A stretch of 12,592 bases of DNA from Verrucomicrobiales bacterium (GCA_003453085.1 DMMK01000487.1:1-12592), one strand, 5' to 3'; shown: positions 1 to 7,023, counted from the stretch's first letter. The notes: a model not told the origin generated them from the sequence alone. A program made the numbers and translations.

Positions 1-12
1 GATGATGGCAGA

Positions 13-36
13 TGGAGGGCCTTTTTTGGCCCTCCA
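13..36 (-). terminator. Hairpin downstream of glutamate dehydrogenase
   Basis: A perfect 9-bp GC-rich stem (TGGAGGGCC with GGCCCTCCA) closes a loop of six identical bases (T on the plus strand, A on the minus strand). It lies 15 nt past the dehydrogenase stop codon and probably ends that transcript. Neither strand has a U-tract after the stem, so it is not a textbook intrinsic terminator. It may instead act as a 3'-end stabilising hairpin or serve a convergent gene outside the window. Confidence 0.5.
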
Positions 37-50
37 GTCCACCCTAGCCA

Positions 51-1313
51 TCAAGGATACAGTCCGCGTGTCTGTTTGGCCTCCCAGACCCGCTTGATGC
101 CGAGGCTGAGTGCCGCAAAGCGCATGGAAACCTGGCGCTTGCGATGAAACTGCAAGGTCTGGGTGAAGGACTGTTCCAGAATGCGGAACAGCTTGTCCAT
201 CACCTCGCCCTCGCCCCAGAAAAAGCTCTGGAGATCCTGCACCCACTCAAAGTAGGAAACGATCACGCCGCCGCTATTGCAGAGGATGTCTGGGATCAGG
301 AAGATCTCCGGTCGCTGTTCCAGGATGAGGTCGGCTTCAGGGGTGGTCGGCCCATTGGCCCCCTCTGCCAGAATCCGACATTGGATCTTGGCGGCATTTT
401 CACCGGTGATCTGTCGCTCCAAGGCTGCGGGGATGAGGATATCGCAGGGGATGAGCAGGAGTTCCGAATTGGTCACGGGCTCAGCCCCAGGGAAGCCGAC
501 GACGCTCCGGGTCTTTGCCACATGGTCATTGAGGGCGGTGAGATCCAGCCCGGCTGAGTTGTGGATGCCGCCGTAGGCATCGCTGACGGCCAGGATCTTC
601 ACGCCTTGTTTGGCCAATGAGGTGGCCGCGACAGAGCCGACATTTCCATATCCCTGAATCACAGCGGTGGCTCCTTCGGCCCGCATGCCGAGGGTGTCCA
701 TGGCCCGGGAGATCAGGTAGGCCACGCCGCGTCCCGTGGACTCGCGCCGTCCCAGTGAGCCGCCCAGGCCTACAGGCTTGCCTGTGACCACCCCAGGCAC
801 ACAGTGGCCAATCTGAAGGGAATAGGTGTCCATGATCCAGGCCATCACCTGCTCATTGGTTCCCATGTCAGGAGCGGGCACGTCCAATTGAGGGCCGATG
901 AAAGGGATCAGTTCCTGCGTGTAGCGGCGGGTCAGCCTTTCCAGTTCACCGGCGGAGAGCTGGCTGGGATCACAGCAGACACCTCCTTTGGCGCCTCCGT
1001 ATGGCAGGCCTGTCAGGGCGCATTTCCAACTCATCCACATGGCCAGTGCCGCCACCTCTCCCATGGTCACATCGGGATGAAAGCGGATGCCGCCTTTGGT
1101 TGGTCCCAGGGTCAGATGGTGCTGCACGCGGTAGCCGGTAAAGACGGTGGTGCTGCCATCATCGCGACGGACGGGGATGGAAACCGTTAGTGCCCGGCGG
1201 GGCATCTTCAATCGGTCTCGAAGGCCGTCCGGGATTTCGAGGAAATCAGCCACCAGATCAAATTGATGGCAGGCCATGTGAAACACAGGAGAGTCGTAAA
1301 CGGAGGTGTTCAT
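51..1313 (-). CDS. gdhA: Glutamate dehydrogenase (Glu/Leu/Phe/Val dehydrogenase family)
   Basis: Cytoplasmic enzyme interconverting glutamate and 2-oxoglutarate plus ammonium with NAD(P), linking nitrogen and carbon metabolism. The 420-residue protein has the usual length of the short hexameric class. Seen in order: GPTKGGIRFHP (70-80, substrate-binding Lys73), a second substrate Lys97, GGAKGG with catalytic Lys109, APDMGT with catalytic-site Asp149, and the Rossmann loop GYGNVG (221-226). A later AEGANGPTT motif is also typical. The second Rossmann strand ends VSDAYGG; an acidic residue there often goes with NAD use, but cofactor choice cannot be settled. The start at 1313 was chosen because a longer in-frame start at 1454 would put translation through the terminator of the upstream gene and add 47 residues unlike the family. 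No Shine-Dalgarno precedes the ATG, and a promoter lies only 10 nt upstream. Family assignment is firm; the symbol is generic. Confidence 0.95.
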   Translation of the reverse strand: MNTSVYDSPVFHMACHQFDLVADFLEIPDGLRDRLKMPRRALTVSIPVRRDDGSTTVFTGYRVQHHLTLGPTKGGIRFHPDVTMGEVAALAMWMSWKCALTGLPYGGAKGGVCCDPSQLSAGELERLTRRYTQELIPFIGPQLDVPAPDMGTNEQVMAWIMDTYSLQIGHCVPGVVTGKPVGLGGSLGRRESTGRGVAYLISRAMDTLGMRAEGATAVIQGYGNVGSVAATSLAKQGVKILAVSDAYGGIHNSAGLDLTALNDHVAKTRSVVGFPGAEPVTNSELLLIPCDILIPAALERQITGENAAKIQCRILAEGANGPTTPEADLILEQRPEIFLIPDILCNSGGVIVSYFEWVQDLQSFFWGEGEVMDKLFRILEQSFTQTLQFHRKRQVSMRFAALSLGIKRVWEAKQTRGLYP

Positions 1314-1323
1314 AGCTGATGTG

Positions 1324-1351
1324 ATTAAAGAACGTCTCAGGCGTTTGCCAA
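1324..1351 (-). promoter_or_regulatory. Sigma70-like promoter of glutamate dehydrogenase
   Basis: On the minus strand, TTGGCA (1346-1351, 5/6 match to the -35 consensus) and TTTAAT (1324-1329, 5/6 match to the -10 consensus) are separated by 16 bp. Only 10 nt separate the -10 box from the ATG at 1313, so transcription would begin about 3-4 nt before the start codon, giving a leaderless or nearly leaderless mRNA. This fits the lack of a Shine-Dalgarno. Found by eye; not tested. Confidence 0.5.
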
Positions 1352-1414
1352 GATCATTGATAGACCGTCTTTCCTCAGTTCTGTACGCATTCTGCCGGAG
1401 GCAGGTCAGGATGC

Positions 1415-1448
1415 ATAAAAAATGCGGAGCCGATGAGGGCTCCGCATT
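1415..1448 (-). terminator. Intrinsic terminator of the discoidin-like gene
   Basis: A perfect 11-bp stem (AATGCGGAGCC with GGCTCCGCATT, 1421-1431 and 1438-1448) has a 6-nt loop. On the minus strand it is followed directly by a run of six T (1417-1422, partly overlapping the stem base). It begins 28 nt past the stop codon at 1477. This textbook rho-independent terminator makes the discoidin-like gene and glutamate dehydrogenase separate transcription units. Confidence 0.88.
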
Positions 1449-1476
1449 CTTCAAATGCTAATAAATTTGCGAGGGC

Positions 1477-2772
1477 TTAGTTGCCTCCGCTCGCAGGATT
1501 GGCCGGTCGAGGTCCCTGGGAAATGCCGCCACCGAGACCCATTCCATTGGCACTCGGTGCTCCAATGGTGACTCCATTGATCGTCGGTGCCTCCCCTGAT
1601 TCAGCCGTGTTTTCGCCATTGACGTCCACGGACGGGCCGCTGGCTCCAGGGCCTGCGTCGCTGCCGGTCACGGTGACATTGCCATTGGCATCCACCGTGA
1701 TGGTGAGGTTGGTCTGGCCGTCGGCTTCCACGGTGGTCACCTGATCACCTTCGGCATTGGTGGTGGTTTTCACCGTCACACCAGGGCCGCTGAAGGTCAC
1801 GTTGGCTGCACCAGTGATGGAGACCGAGTAGGAAGTGAAGGCAGGTGGGTTGAAGTCAGGCTCCCAGCGCAGGGCGATGTAGCGGGACTTGATGGCTTTG
1901 CCGGGCTTGGCTTTCACGAAGCCGGAGCCGGAGGTGTCTTCAGCCTTGGCCACAGGCTCTGCGGCATCAAACACGGTGGGGTCAAAAGCCAGGCGACCGC
2001 GCCAGTCTTCCTTTTCAGGCAGGCTGTCGAAGGCATAGACGGAAAAACGAACCGGACGTGGAGAGTGGACGGAGCCGAACTCATTCAGCGTGCGCACCTG
2101 GCCCAGATCGTAAACCGCCGTGCGATATTTTTCGTCAGACTCTGGGAACTCCAGAACGCTGCTCTTCACCGCATCGTTGCGGGAACCGAAAAGCTCAGGG
2201 CTGATGTAAAGAAGACGACCACCACCGATGCCGGCGGCAAAGTTCACCGGAGCTCCGGTGCCGTCGGCGTTTTGGCTGACGGTGTAGTTGGCATCCGTGC
2301 TGGTGCCGATGGCCTGGAAGCTGCGGATCACGCCACCCCGGACGAGGTCGAACTGCATTCTCAGGAAGCGGCCCTGGGCAGCACCACCATCCAGTTTGAT
2401 CAGACGGTCAGATGCCGAGAAAACTTCGTTGTCCACAGGGCTCCAGGCGTTGCCGTCTGTGCTGGTGGAGAGGGCGACCTTGCCTTCGATGCCATCGTTC
2501 ACGAACGAAACGTTCTTGACCACAGACTGCTTGGCGAACTTGAGGATCGCTTCGCTCTTGCCGGCGGCGAGGTTCACTGGCTTCACGGGATCGCCCATCA
2601 GCAGGGCGTTGGCCGGATTCAGACCTTTGGAGTCGTGGACGGTAGTGCCAGCGAGAATCCCTGCGATGCTCACTGGTTTCTCATCCACAGAAGGCAGTCT
2701 GCTCCACTTGGCCTGGGTTTGCAAAGTCAGGGAAGCCAGGGCTGCCAGGGTGAATAAATGGTATTGTCTCAT
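1477..2772 (-). CDS. Exported protein with discoidin-like modules and a Gly/Thr/Asn-rich tail
   Basis: Function unknown. The 431-residue protein starts with a signal peptide (about residues 1-21, hydrophobic LFTLAALASLTL, likely cut after TQA), so it is exported. Residues about 33-157 look like an F5/8 type C (discoidin) beta-sandwich: a sentence of the type 'STDGNAWSPVDNEVF' followed by GRFLRMQFDL is characteristic of galactose-binding-like folds. A second similar module may span about 187-322 (YDLGQVRTLNEFG, then SRYIALRWEPD). From 323 to the end the sequence is low in complexity, with alternating T/V/D strands (NLTITVDANGNVTVTGSD) and a Gly/Pro/Ala-rich end. Such folds often bind glycans or act as adhesion modules, but no ligand can be named. 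It is monocistronic: it has its own terminator, and the upstream gene is divergent. No Shine-Dalgarno precedes the ATG. Confidence 0.85.
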   Translation of the reverse strand: MRQYHLFTLAALASLTLQTQAKWSRLPSVDEKPVSIAGILAGTTVHDSKGLNPANALLMGDPVKPVNLAAGKSEAILKFAKQSVVKNVSFVNDGIEGKVALSTSTDGNAWSPVDNEVFSASDRLIKLDGGAAQGRFLRMQFDLVRGGVIRSFQAIGTSTDANYTVSQNADGTGAPVNFAAGIGGGRLLYISPELFGSRNDAVKSSVLEFPESDEKYRTAVYDLGQVRTLNEFGSVHSPRPVRFSVYAFDSLPEKEDWRGRLAFDPTVFDAAEPVAKAEDTSGSGFVKAKPGKAIKSRYIALRWEPDFNPPAFTSYSVSITGAANVTFSGPGVTVKTTTNAEGDQVTTVEADGQTNLTITVDANGNVTVTGSDAGPGASGPSVDVNGENTAESGEAPTINGVTIGAPSANGMGLGGGISQGPRPANPASGGN

Positions 2773-2942
2773 GATAGGCGGTGCTGGGGGGTATGGGTCG
2801 AAACGGCTCAGCGCAATAAACGGACCATGTCCAAAGAGATTTCAATCACAGCGTTGATAGGGTGTAAACACTTTTTTCGTGAACAATCTAACTCTAAAGA
2901 GAATTATATTGCTGAAGTTGAATTTTAGATTTTATTGAAAGT
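2773..2942. promoter_or_regulatory. AT-rich divergent intergenic region
   Basis: This 170-bp gap between divergent genes must hold the promoters of both. Its right half (about 2860-2942) is markedly AT-rich compared with the rest of the window. A perfect TATAAT lies on the minus strand at 2903-2908, without a convincing -35 box; on the plus strand TTAGAT at 2925-2930 is a possible -10 element 12 nt before the ATG at 2943. Neither box can be assigned with certainty. Confidence 0.4.
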
Positions 2943-3578
2943 ATGAATTGTCCACATTGCTCGGCCCCCCTGGCATCCGATGCGGATGAATGTCATCAAT
3001 GTCGATTCAGCGCCACGGCCATTCGGTCATACCTTGGTTCTGAGTGGGTGCGCCTGGAGCGCCTCACGGACAATTCCAATGCCCTCAGCCTCAGGGAACA
3101 ACGTCACCTGGAGGTGGTGCTGGACGATTTTGAGCGCAGTTTTCCACAGTGCTTTTTCGCCGTCTATCTGGGTGTGCTGCCCGCGATGATCACCGCCCGG
3201 GACCTTGGGTTTTGGCTGATCAACCATGGGGCTTTTCACACCCAGCAGATCGCCAAACGCAACGATTTCGGCTGCGCTCTGGTGATTGACAGCCAGCGTG
3301 GCATTGCTGCTCTGACCTTAGGTTATGCCCTGGAACCTTATGTCAGTGAAACGGAGGCGGCTCTTCTTCTCGAGCAAATTCGGGGTCCTCTCATCCGTCG
3401 CCGTTACGGTCCGGCGGTGGAACGTGCGGTGGCCTTGTTTGGGAAAAAGTTGAGTCAGTCCGCCAGATCCGCTTCGCCGGATGGGGGCATGATTTCCAGC
3501 CCGACCGATTTGAGCGGACTGGGCCTGCAAACTTTGCGAAACGCGCATCGCCCCTCCCGACCGATGACCAAGCACTGA
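2943..3578 (+). CDS. Zinc-ribbon/TPM-domain protein
   Basis: The 211-residue protein has no signal peptide and should be cytoplasmic. The N-terminus is a zinc ribbon with two CxxC knuckles (Cys3/Cys6 and Cys17/Cys20). Residues about 40-166 form a TPM domain (TPM_phosphatase, formerly DUF477): LSLREQRHLEVVLDDFE, then the hydrophobic strand FGCALVIDSQRG followed by TLGYALEPYVSE, and a closing helix with IRRRYGPAVERAV. The last 45 residues look disordered (Ser/Pro/Arg-rich). TPM domains are linked to photosystem II repair in plants and to membrane-associated envelope proteins in bacteria, with debated phosphatase activity; the role here is unknown. The next gene starts 7 bp later and is probably co-transcribed, which suggests the two proteins work together at the membrane. 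Confidence 0.85.
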   Translation: MNCPHCSAPLASDADECHQCRFSATAIRSYLGSEWVRLERLTDNSNALSLREQRHLEVVLDDFERSFPQCFFAVYLGVLPAMITARDLGFWLINHGAFHTQQIAKRNDFGCALVIDSQRGIAALTLGYALEPYVSETEAALLLEQIRGPLIRRRYGPAVERAVALFGKKLSQSARSASPDGGMISSPTDLSGLGLQTLRNAHRPSRPMTKH

Positions 3579-3585
3579 TCTACGC

Positions 3586-4719
3586 ATGAAGGCCTTTTTA
3601 ACAGCATGGGCGTTCTGCTGCTTGTCGGCAGTCTCCATTCTGTTGCTTTCCAGCAGCCTGTTGGCGGCTGCGGATGAACCACCGCTGCCGACTTGGGATG
3701 GGCAGGCCTGGGAGTCTCCGGTGCTGACCCCTGGGAGCCAGTTTTCGGATTTGCTTCCCGAAAACGGGGCCTCTGACAGTGTGGATGGTTTTTTTCTGGA
3801 AGGCTCAGGTCCTCTGAAGTCGCCTCGGCTGATGGTGGATGATTCGGGCCTCAGTTCCCATGACCTGTCGCTATTTTTGCGTGGAGGTCTTCTTCACACA
3901 CCTCAGGAACCGACTCTCCATCACCCCACTCCCAGCTTGGCTCTCCGCGATGTGCCGACTTCCGTGCTGGAATCCCTGAGGCAGGTACCGGTCAACGAAT
4001 ACCTCATCAATCCGCAGTCCTTGGTCACTGAAATGCCGATGCTGGATCTGGAACGGCTGTTGCAGTTCCATTCGACGGAATGCCGCATCCGCCTTTACAT
4101 TCTGGTGCTGGACCGTGACCAAAAGCTGGCTTCCACCGCGCTGCTGAATCCGCTCATCGCGAGGCTGCGCAGCCAGCGCGAAATTTGCCTGGCCATCTAC
4201 CCTCTGGGCGAACCATGGCGGGCACGTTTCATGGTCAGCCCTCTCATCAGCCAGACCAGCTCGCTGGCCAGCATGACGGAGATGGCCGAGGACTGCATCC
4301 AGGATGCGATGCAGGTGAATGATGCGGAGCAGCAGTTGCAGCGGTTTGCCGTCCGTCTTTCCACCCGTCTGTTTTGGTTGGAGAAATCCTTGCCTCCAGC
4401 CAGCAGTGCCGCCCTGGCGGCGGTGCCGGGACTGACGGAGGTGGTGACCTCGCCACCCGGTGCTGTCAAAAGTTCGGGTGATGCCAGCCTTGGAGGCAGC
4501 CTCCTCATGGCGGCAGTCACCAGTCTGCTCTCCCTGGCTGCGGCTGTGGGCATCTACGGTGGCATCCGCTTCTGGCTGCGCCTGCGGGCAGCGAGAGGCA
4601 AGCAGCGCGTCTGGCTGCTGCCGGAAACCGAAGTGGCCCCGCGGCTCGGTGGTGCCTTTTCAGGCGGTGCCGGTGCGATGATCCAATACGGCAGCAGGAC
4701 TCGCCCGTCTGGGCAGTGA
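3586..4719 (+). CDS. Membrane-anchored exported protein, possible degenerate TPM-like domain
   Basis: The 377-residue protein has an N-terminal signal peptide or anchor (residues about 4-29, ending LLAAADE) and one C-terminal membrane helix (about 304-330, LLMAAVTSLLSLAAAVGIYGG). The bulk (30-300) should therefore be periplasmic, with a short basic cytoplasmic tail ending in PRLGGAFSGGAG. Residues about 135-265 follow the layout of a TPM fold: a helix (LDLERLLQFHS), a strand (IRLYILVLDRDQ), a second strand (EICLAIYPLGEPWRARF) and a closing helix, but the match is weak and is an inference. It lies 7 bp after a clear TPM gene, so translational coupling and a joint role are likely. Signal peptide, central domain and C-terminal helix together resemble the architecture of exported TPM proteins. 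No enzyme activity can be proposed. Confidence 0.75.
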   Translation: MKAFLTAWAFCCLSAVSILLLSSSLLAAADEPPLPTWDGQAWESPVLTPGSQFSDLLPENGASDSVDGFFLEGSGPLKSPRLMVDDSGLSSHDLSLFLRGGLLHTPQEPTLHHPTPSLALRDVPTSVLESLRQVPVNEYLINPQSLVTEMPMLDLERLLQFHSTECRIRLYILVLDRDQKLASTALLNPLIARLRSQREICLAIYPLGEPWRARFMVSPLISQTSSLASMTEMAEDCIQDAMQVNDAEQQLQRFAVRLSTRLFWLEKSLPPASSAALAAVPGLTEVVTSPPGAVKSSGDASLGGSLLMAAVTSLLSLAAAVGIYGGIRFWLRLRAARGKQRVWLLPETEVAPRLGGAFSGGAGAMIQYGSRTRPSGQ

Positions 4720-4773
4720 GCGGTGCTGGCGAATAAAGCCCGCAGGCCCAGAGTCTCTGATTGAAAGCGGTCT

Positions 4774-4805
4774 AACAAAAAGGGCCGCTGAAGGAGCGGC
4801 CCTTT
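4774..4805 (-). terminator. Intrinsic terminator between convergent genes
   Basis: A perfect 11-bp stem (AAAGGGCCGCT at 4779-4789 with AGCGGCCCTTT at 4795-4805) has a 5-nt loop. On the minus strand it is followed by TTTTTGTT, giving a strong terminator for the small CxxC protein gene ending at 4828. On the plus strand the stem ends in TTT and lies 59 nt past the stop at 4719, so it may also stop the plus-strand pair. Confidence 0.83.
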
Positions 4806-4827
4806 CAAAGGTGATGCAAGTCGGCGC

Positions 4828-5139
4828 TTACTTTTTCGCCAGGCTGAGGATCTGGTAGTTCTTTGCGTAGGTGCCCAGGGCCTCGGTGGCAGTTTCTTTG
4901 GTGATGCTCTCATTGTGGGCCACGACGATGAGCTTCTGCGTGTCAGGTGTCTCGCCTGCCTTCACATCCACACTGACGACGTCGGTGAGTTTCTGGCTCA
5001 GGGCTGCGGTGATGTGGGCTTTGCAGGAAGCGCAGACGACGCCGGTGATCTGGCCTTCATAGGTGACGGCCTTGGGGGCATCTGCTGCGTTAAGGGCGGC
5101 CGTGGCGAGAAGAGAAAGGGCGAGAAGAAATTTTTTCAT
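4828..5139 (-). CDS. Small exported heavy-metal-associated-like CxxC protein
   Basis: This 103-residue protein has a signal peptide (residues 1-19, MKKFLLALSLLATAALNA, likely cut before ADAPK). The mature part, about 84 residues, resembles a heavy-metal-associated (HMA) domain: the first strand runs into GVVCASCKAHITAAL, with Cys36 and Cys39 as the CxxC metal site at the start of the first helix. VVSVDVKAGE and KLIVVAH form the next two strands, followed by a helix and a last strand (NYQILSL). The likely role is binding a soft metal such as copper outside the cytoplasm; alternatively the two cysteines could serve redox chemistry. It is transcribed alone, between two terminators, next to an exported rhodanese with a very similar signal peptide. 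No Shine-Dalgarno is visible. Confidence 0.8.
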   Translation of the reverse strand: MKKFLLALSLLATAALNAADAPKAVTYEGQITGVVCASCKAHITAALSQKLTDVVSVDVKAGETPDTQKLIVVAHNESITKETATEALGTYAKNYQILSLAKK

Positions 5140-5160
5140 GAGGGTCAGAGATGAAGGGGA

Positions 5161-5202
5161 TATAAAAACGCCGGGATGCTGGTTTGTCCAGCACCCCGGC
5201 GT
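5161..5202 (-). terminator. Intrinsic terminator of the rhodanese gene
   Basis: A 15-bp stem (5168-5182 with 5188-5202) has a 5-nt loop and a T-run (TTTTTATA on the minus strand, 5161-5167) after it. The only non-Watson-Crick position is 5176/5194: it is a G-U pair in minus-strand RNA but an A-C mismatch in plus-strand RNA. This asymmetry and the T-run both show that the terminator serves the minus strand, ending the rhodanese transcript 17 nt after its stop codon. Confidence 0.87.
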
Positions 5203-5218
5203 GAATCAGTTCAGAGAA

Positions 5219-5596
5219 TTACTTCTCCAGGGTTTCGCCAGCCCTTTTCCAGCCGGAGATGCCAGCGGAAAGGTGCTTCACGTTGGTGTAGCCCAGGGCG
5301 GTGGCCTTCTTGGCAGCAGCCTTGTAGGCGTTGCAGCTAGGGCCGCCACAATAAGCGACGACGAGGGCGTTTTTGTCAGCAGGAAGGACTTTTTCGAGTT
5401 CGCCACCTTTGGCTTCGAAGTCCACTGCGGTTGGCACGCGGCCTGCCGTGAAGGAGTCGGAGCCATTGACATCAATGACAGTGACTTTCTTCTCAGCGAT
5501 GGCGGTCTTCAGGTCGGAGATGCTGATGTCCGGATACTCAGCGGCCATGGCGGAGGCGGCGATGAGGGAGAGTGCGAGTGCGAGCAGTTTCTTCAT
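5219..5596 (-). CDS. Exported single-domain rhodanese-like protein
   Basis: From the ATG at 5596 the protein has 125 residues; this start is chosen over one at 5683 because it begins a clean signal peptide (MKKLLALALSLIAASAMA, cut before AEYP). A single rhodanese domain follows: the strand VTVIDVNG with Asp42, EAKGG at 61-65, the strand NALVVAYC ending in the expected sulfur-carrying Cys83, and the closing LSAGISGWKRAG. The active loop reads CGGPSC: it has a second cysteine, Cys88, and lacks the arginine common in thiosulfate sulfurtransferases, so the natural substrate may differ (a redox or sulfur-relay role outside the cytoplasm is possible). It has its own terminator and lies next to an exported CxxC protein. 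No Shine-Dalgarno is visible. Confidence 0.88.
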   Translation of the reverse strand: MKKLLALALSLIAASAMAAEYPDISISDLKTAIAEKKVTVIDVNGSDSFTAGRVPTAVDFEAKGGELEKVLPADKNALVVAYCGGPSCNAYKAAAKKATALGYTNVKHLSAGISGWKRAGETLEK

Positions 5597-5763
5597 AGGA
5601 TGTTCGTTGGTTAGTTTTATCGGTTTGGTCAATTGCACGGATTCCTCCAGAAGAGGGCTGTCGTGCACAGCTTTCAGACGCAAGGCCTGGAAATTTATTC
5701 CCGGTCAGGGTGATTTGTTTTCATAACGAAGCGAAACGTTGAATCGTGCACGGAATCGTCACG

Positions 5764-7023
5764 TTAGCGCCACCAGGCAGGCAGACCGGGCAGGGTTTCT
5801 TTCAGAATGGCGCGGATGGCACGTTTCTCTTCGGGCGGGAGGTGTGCATAGGCGGGGTTGGGATTTTGATCACGCAGGCCCTCGGCCATTTTGAAATAGA
5901 CGCGCTCCCGGAGCATGGAGGGCAGCTTTTGCCAGGAGTCGGTGTACAGCATGTAGCTGCAGCGGTATTTGAAGATGCGGTTCCGGAGGTCAAAGTCCTT
6001 CAGGGAGGGACCGGCGTTGACGGGCTTTTTGTTACGCAGAAATTCTCGGATGAATTCCGGGTCGCCCTCGATGCCATCGGGAGGCATCTTGGCCTCATCG
6101 GCAAAAAGGACGTACCGGGCCAGCTCTTCCGCCAATTCTTCCATCTCCGGCTTGGCCTTCATGGGCAGGCTGCCGCGCCCTTCAGCCAGGAGCTGGCGCA
6201 TGACGTAAGCGGCATGGAAGACGCGGTTTTCAAAGCCGATCTGGTGCTCATGCACCAGATGGGGCAGGATGTCGCTGGTGGGCAGCAGGTGCAGGCCCAG
6301 ATCGGACATCTGGCCGGGCTCGATCCGGGTCTTTTCAAAGCCGCGCGAGGAACTGGTGCGGCCCATCATGTTGGCAAGGTTGTCCTTGAGGTGGTGCTGG
6401 CCTGTGAGGTGCCAGCCGCCAAAGCGTTTCTCCAGGGGGATCTGGTGTCCCTGCTCATCGCGGCGGTAGGTCTCCAGGCTGGCTCCGCTGAGCATGGGCA
6501 AGAGGGATTCGGCGATCAGGCCGGGCACCCGCCGGGTGGCATTGCCGGCATGGCAGTTGAAACATTTGTCCGACCTCATCATGGGCGGCACCTCTCCTCC
6601 GGGCCGGAGTTTCTCAAAGATGTAAAACATGGCACCCATCTCGGGATCCATGGCGATGATCTCCACCTTTCCTCCAGGGACAAAACCCACGTAGGTGTCC
6701 TCGTTGAAGTACAGTGCCCGGGGGTTGCGAGGGTTGATGATCTCGCTCTGGAGGGAGCTGGCGGAAAAGACCAGGAGCTGGGATGAGACGGGGATATCCA
6801 GTGACTTCAGGATGCTGGTGAGGAAGCTTTTGTCATCGGACGTATCCAGCTTCACCTCGCCCTTTTCGATCTGTTTTTGAAGCCGGGCAAAGCGGTCATC
6901 GGGCTTGTGTTCCAAGTATTTGTGAGGTGCCTCCCGGAAAGTCACCTGCGTCTCCAGCGCCATTACGGCTAGGGAGGAAAACATCAGGGACAAAGCGGCC
7001 AGACGAACGGTCATGCTGCACAT
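5764..7023 (-). CDS. Exported one-haem cytochrome-like protein
   Basis: Function unknown. From the ATG at 7023 the protein has 419 residues and begins with a signal peptide (hydrophobic VRLAALSLMFSSLAVMA, probably cut before LETQ). A second ATG at 7014 is equally possible; the one at 7023 has a weak AGG five nt upstream. A longer start at 7140 would hide the signal peptide behind a charged extension. A single c-type haem motif, CFNCH (Cys154, Cys157, His158), is followed by RRVPG. Other marks are YFNEDTYVGFVPGG and a DPEMGAMFY stretch before the haem, then FGGWHLTG (201-208) and HEHQ (258-261), which may supply ligands or catalytic residues. As I recall, this set of motifs recurs in uncharacterised proteins of Planctomycetes and Verrucomicrobia. 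One haem in about 400 residues suggests a periplasmic redox protein or enzyme rather than a simple carrier. No electron-transfer partner is encoded nearby. Confidence 0.8.
   Translation of the reverse strand: MCSMTVRLAALSLMFSSLAVMALETQVTFREAPHKYLEHKPDDRFARLQKQIEKGEVKLDTSDDKSFLTSILKSLDIPVSSQLLVFSASSLQSEIINPRNPRALYFNEDTYVGFVPGGKVEIIAMDPEMGAMFYIFEKLRPGGEVPPMMRSDKCFNCHAGNATRRVPGLIAESLLPMLSGASLETYRRDEQGHQIPLEKRFGGWHLTGQHHLKDNLANMMGRTSSSRGFEKTRIEPGQMSDLGLHLLPTSDILPHLVHEHQIGFENRVFHAAYVMRQLLAEGRGSLPMKAKPEMEELAEELARYVLFADEAKMPPDGIEGDPEFIREFLRNKKPVNAGPSLKDFDLRNRIFKYRCSYMLYTDSWQKLPSMLRERVYFKMAEGLRDQNPNPAYAHLPPEEKRAIRAILKETLPGLPAWWR

Noticed and set aside
1314..1454. 47-residue N-terminal extension of glutamate dehydrogenase
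   Set aside because: It would be translated through the terminator at 1415-1448 and upstream of the promoter at 1324-1351, and it does not resemble the family.
2065..2757. Plus-strand 230-codon frame opposite the discoidin-like gene
   Set aside because: It has no recognisable domain and lies wholly inside a gene with a good signal peptide and a dedicated minus-strand terminator.
5597..5763. Short direct repeat GAATCGT and CGTGCACG palindrome near 5742-5760
   Set aside because: Only 7-8 bases long and isolated; expected by chance in this base composition.
5746..6786. Plus-strand 346-codon frame opposite the cytochrome-like gene
   Set aside because: The minus strand encodes a signal peptide, CxxCH and other motifs; the plus frame shows only Gly/His/Gln-rich sequence and no family.
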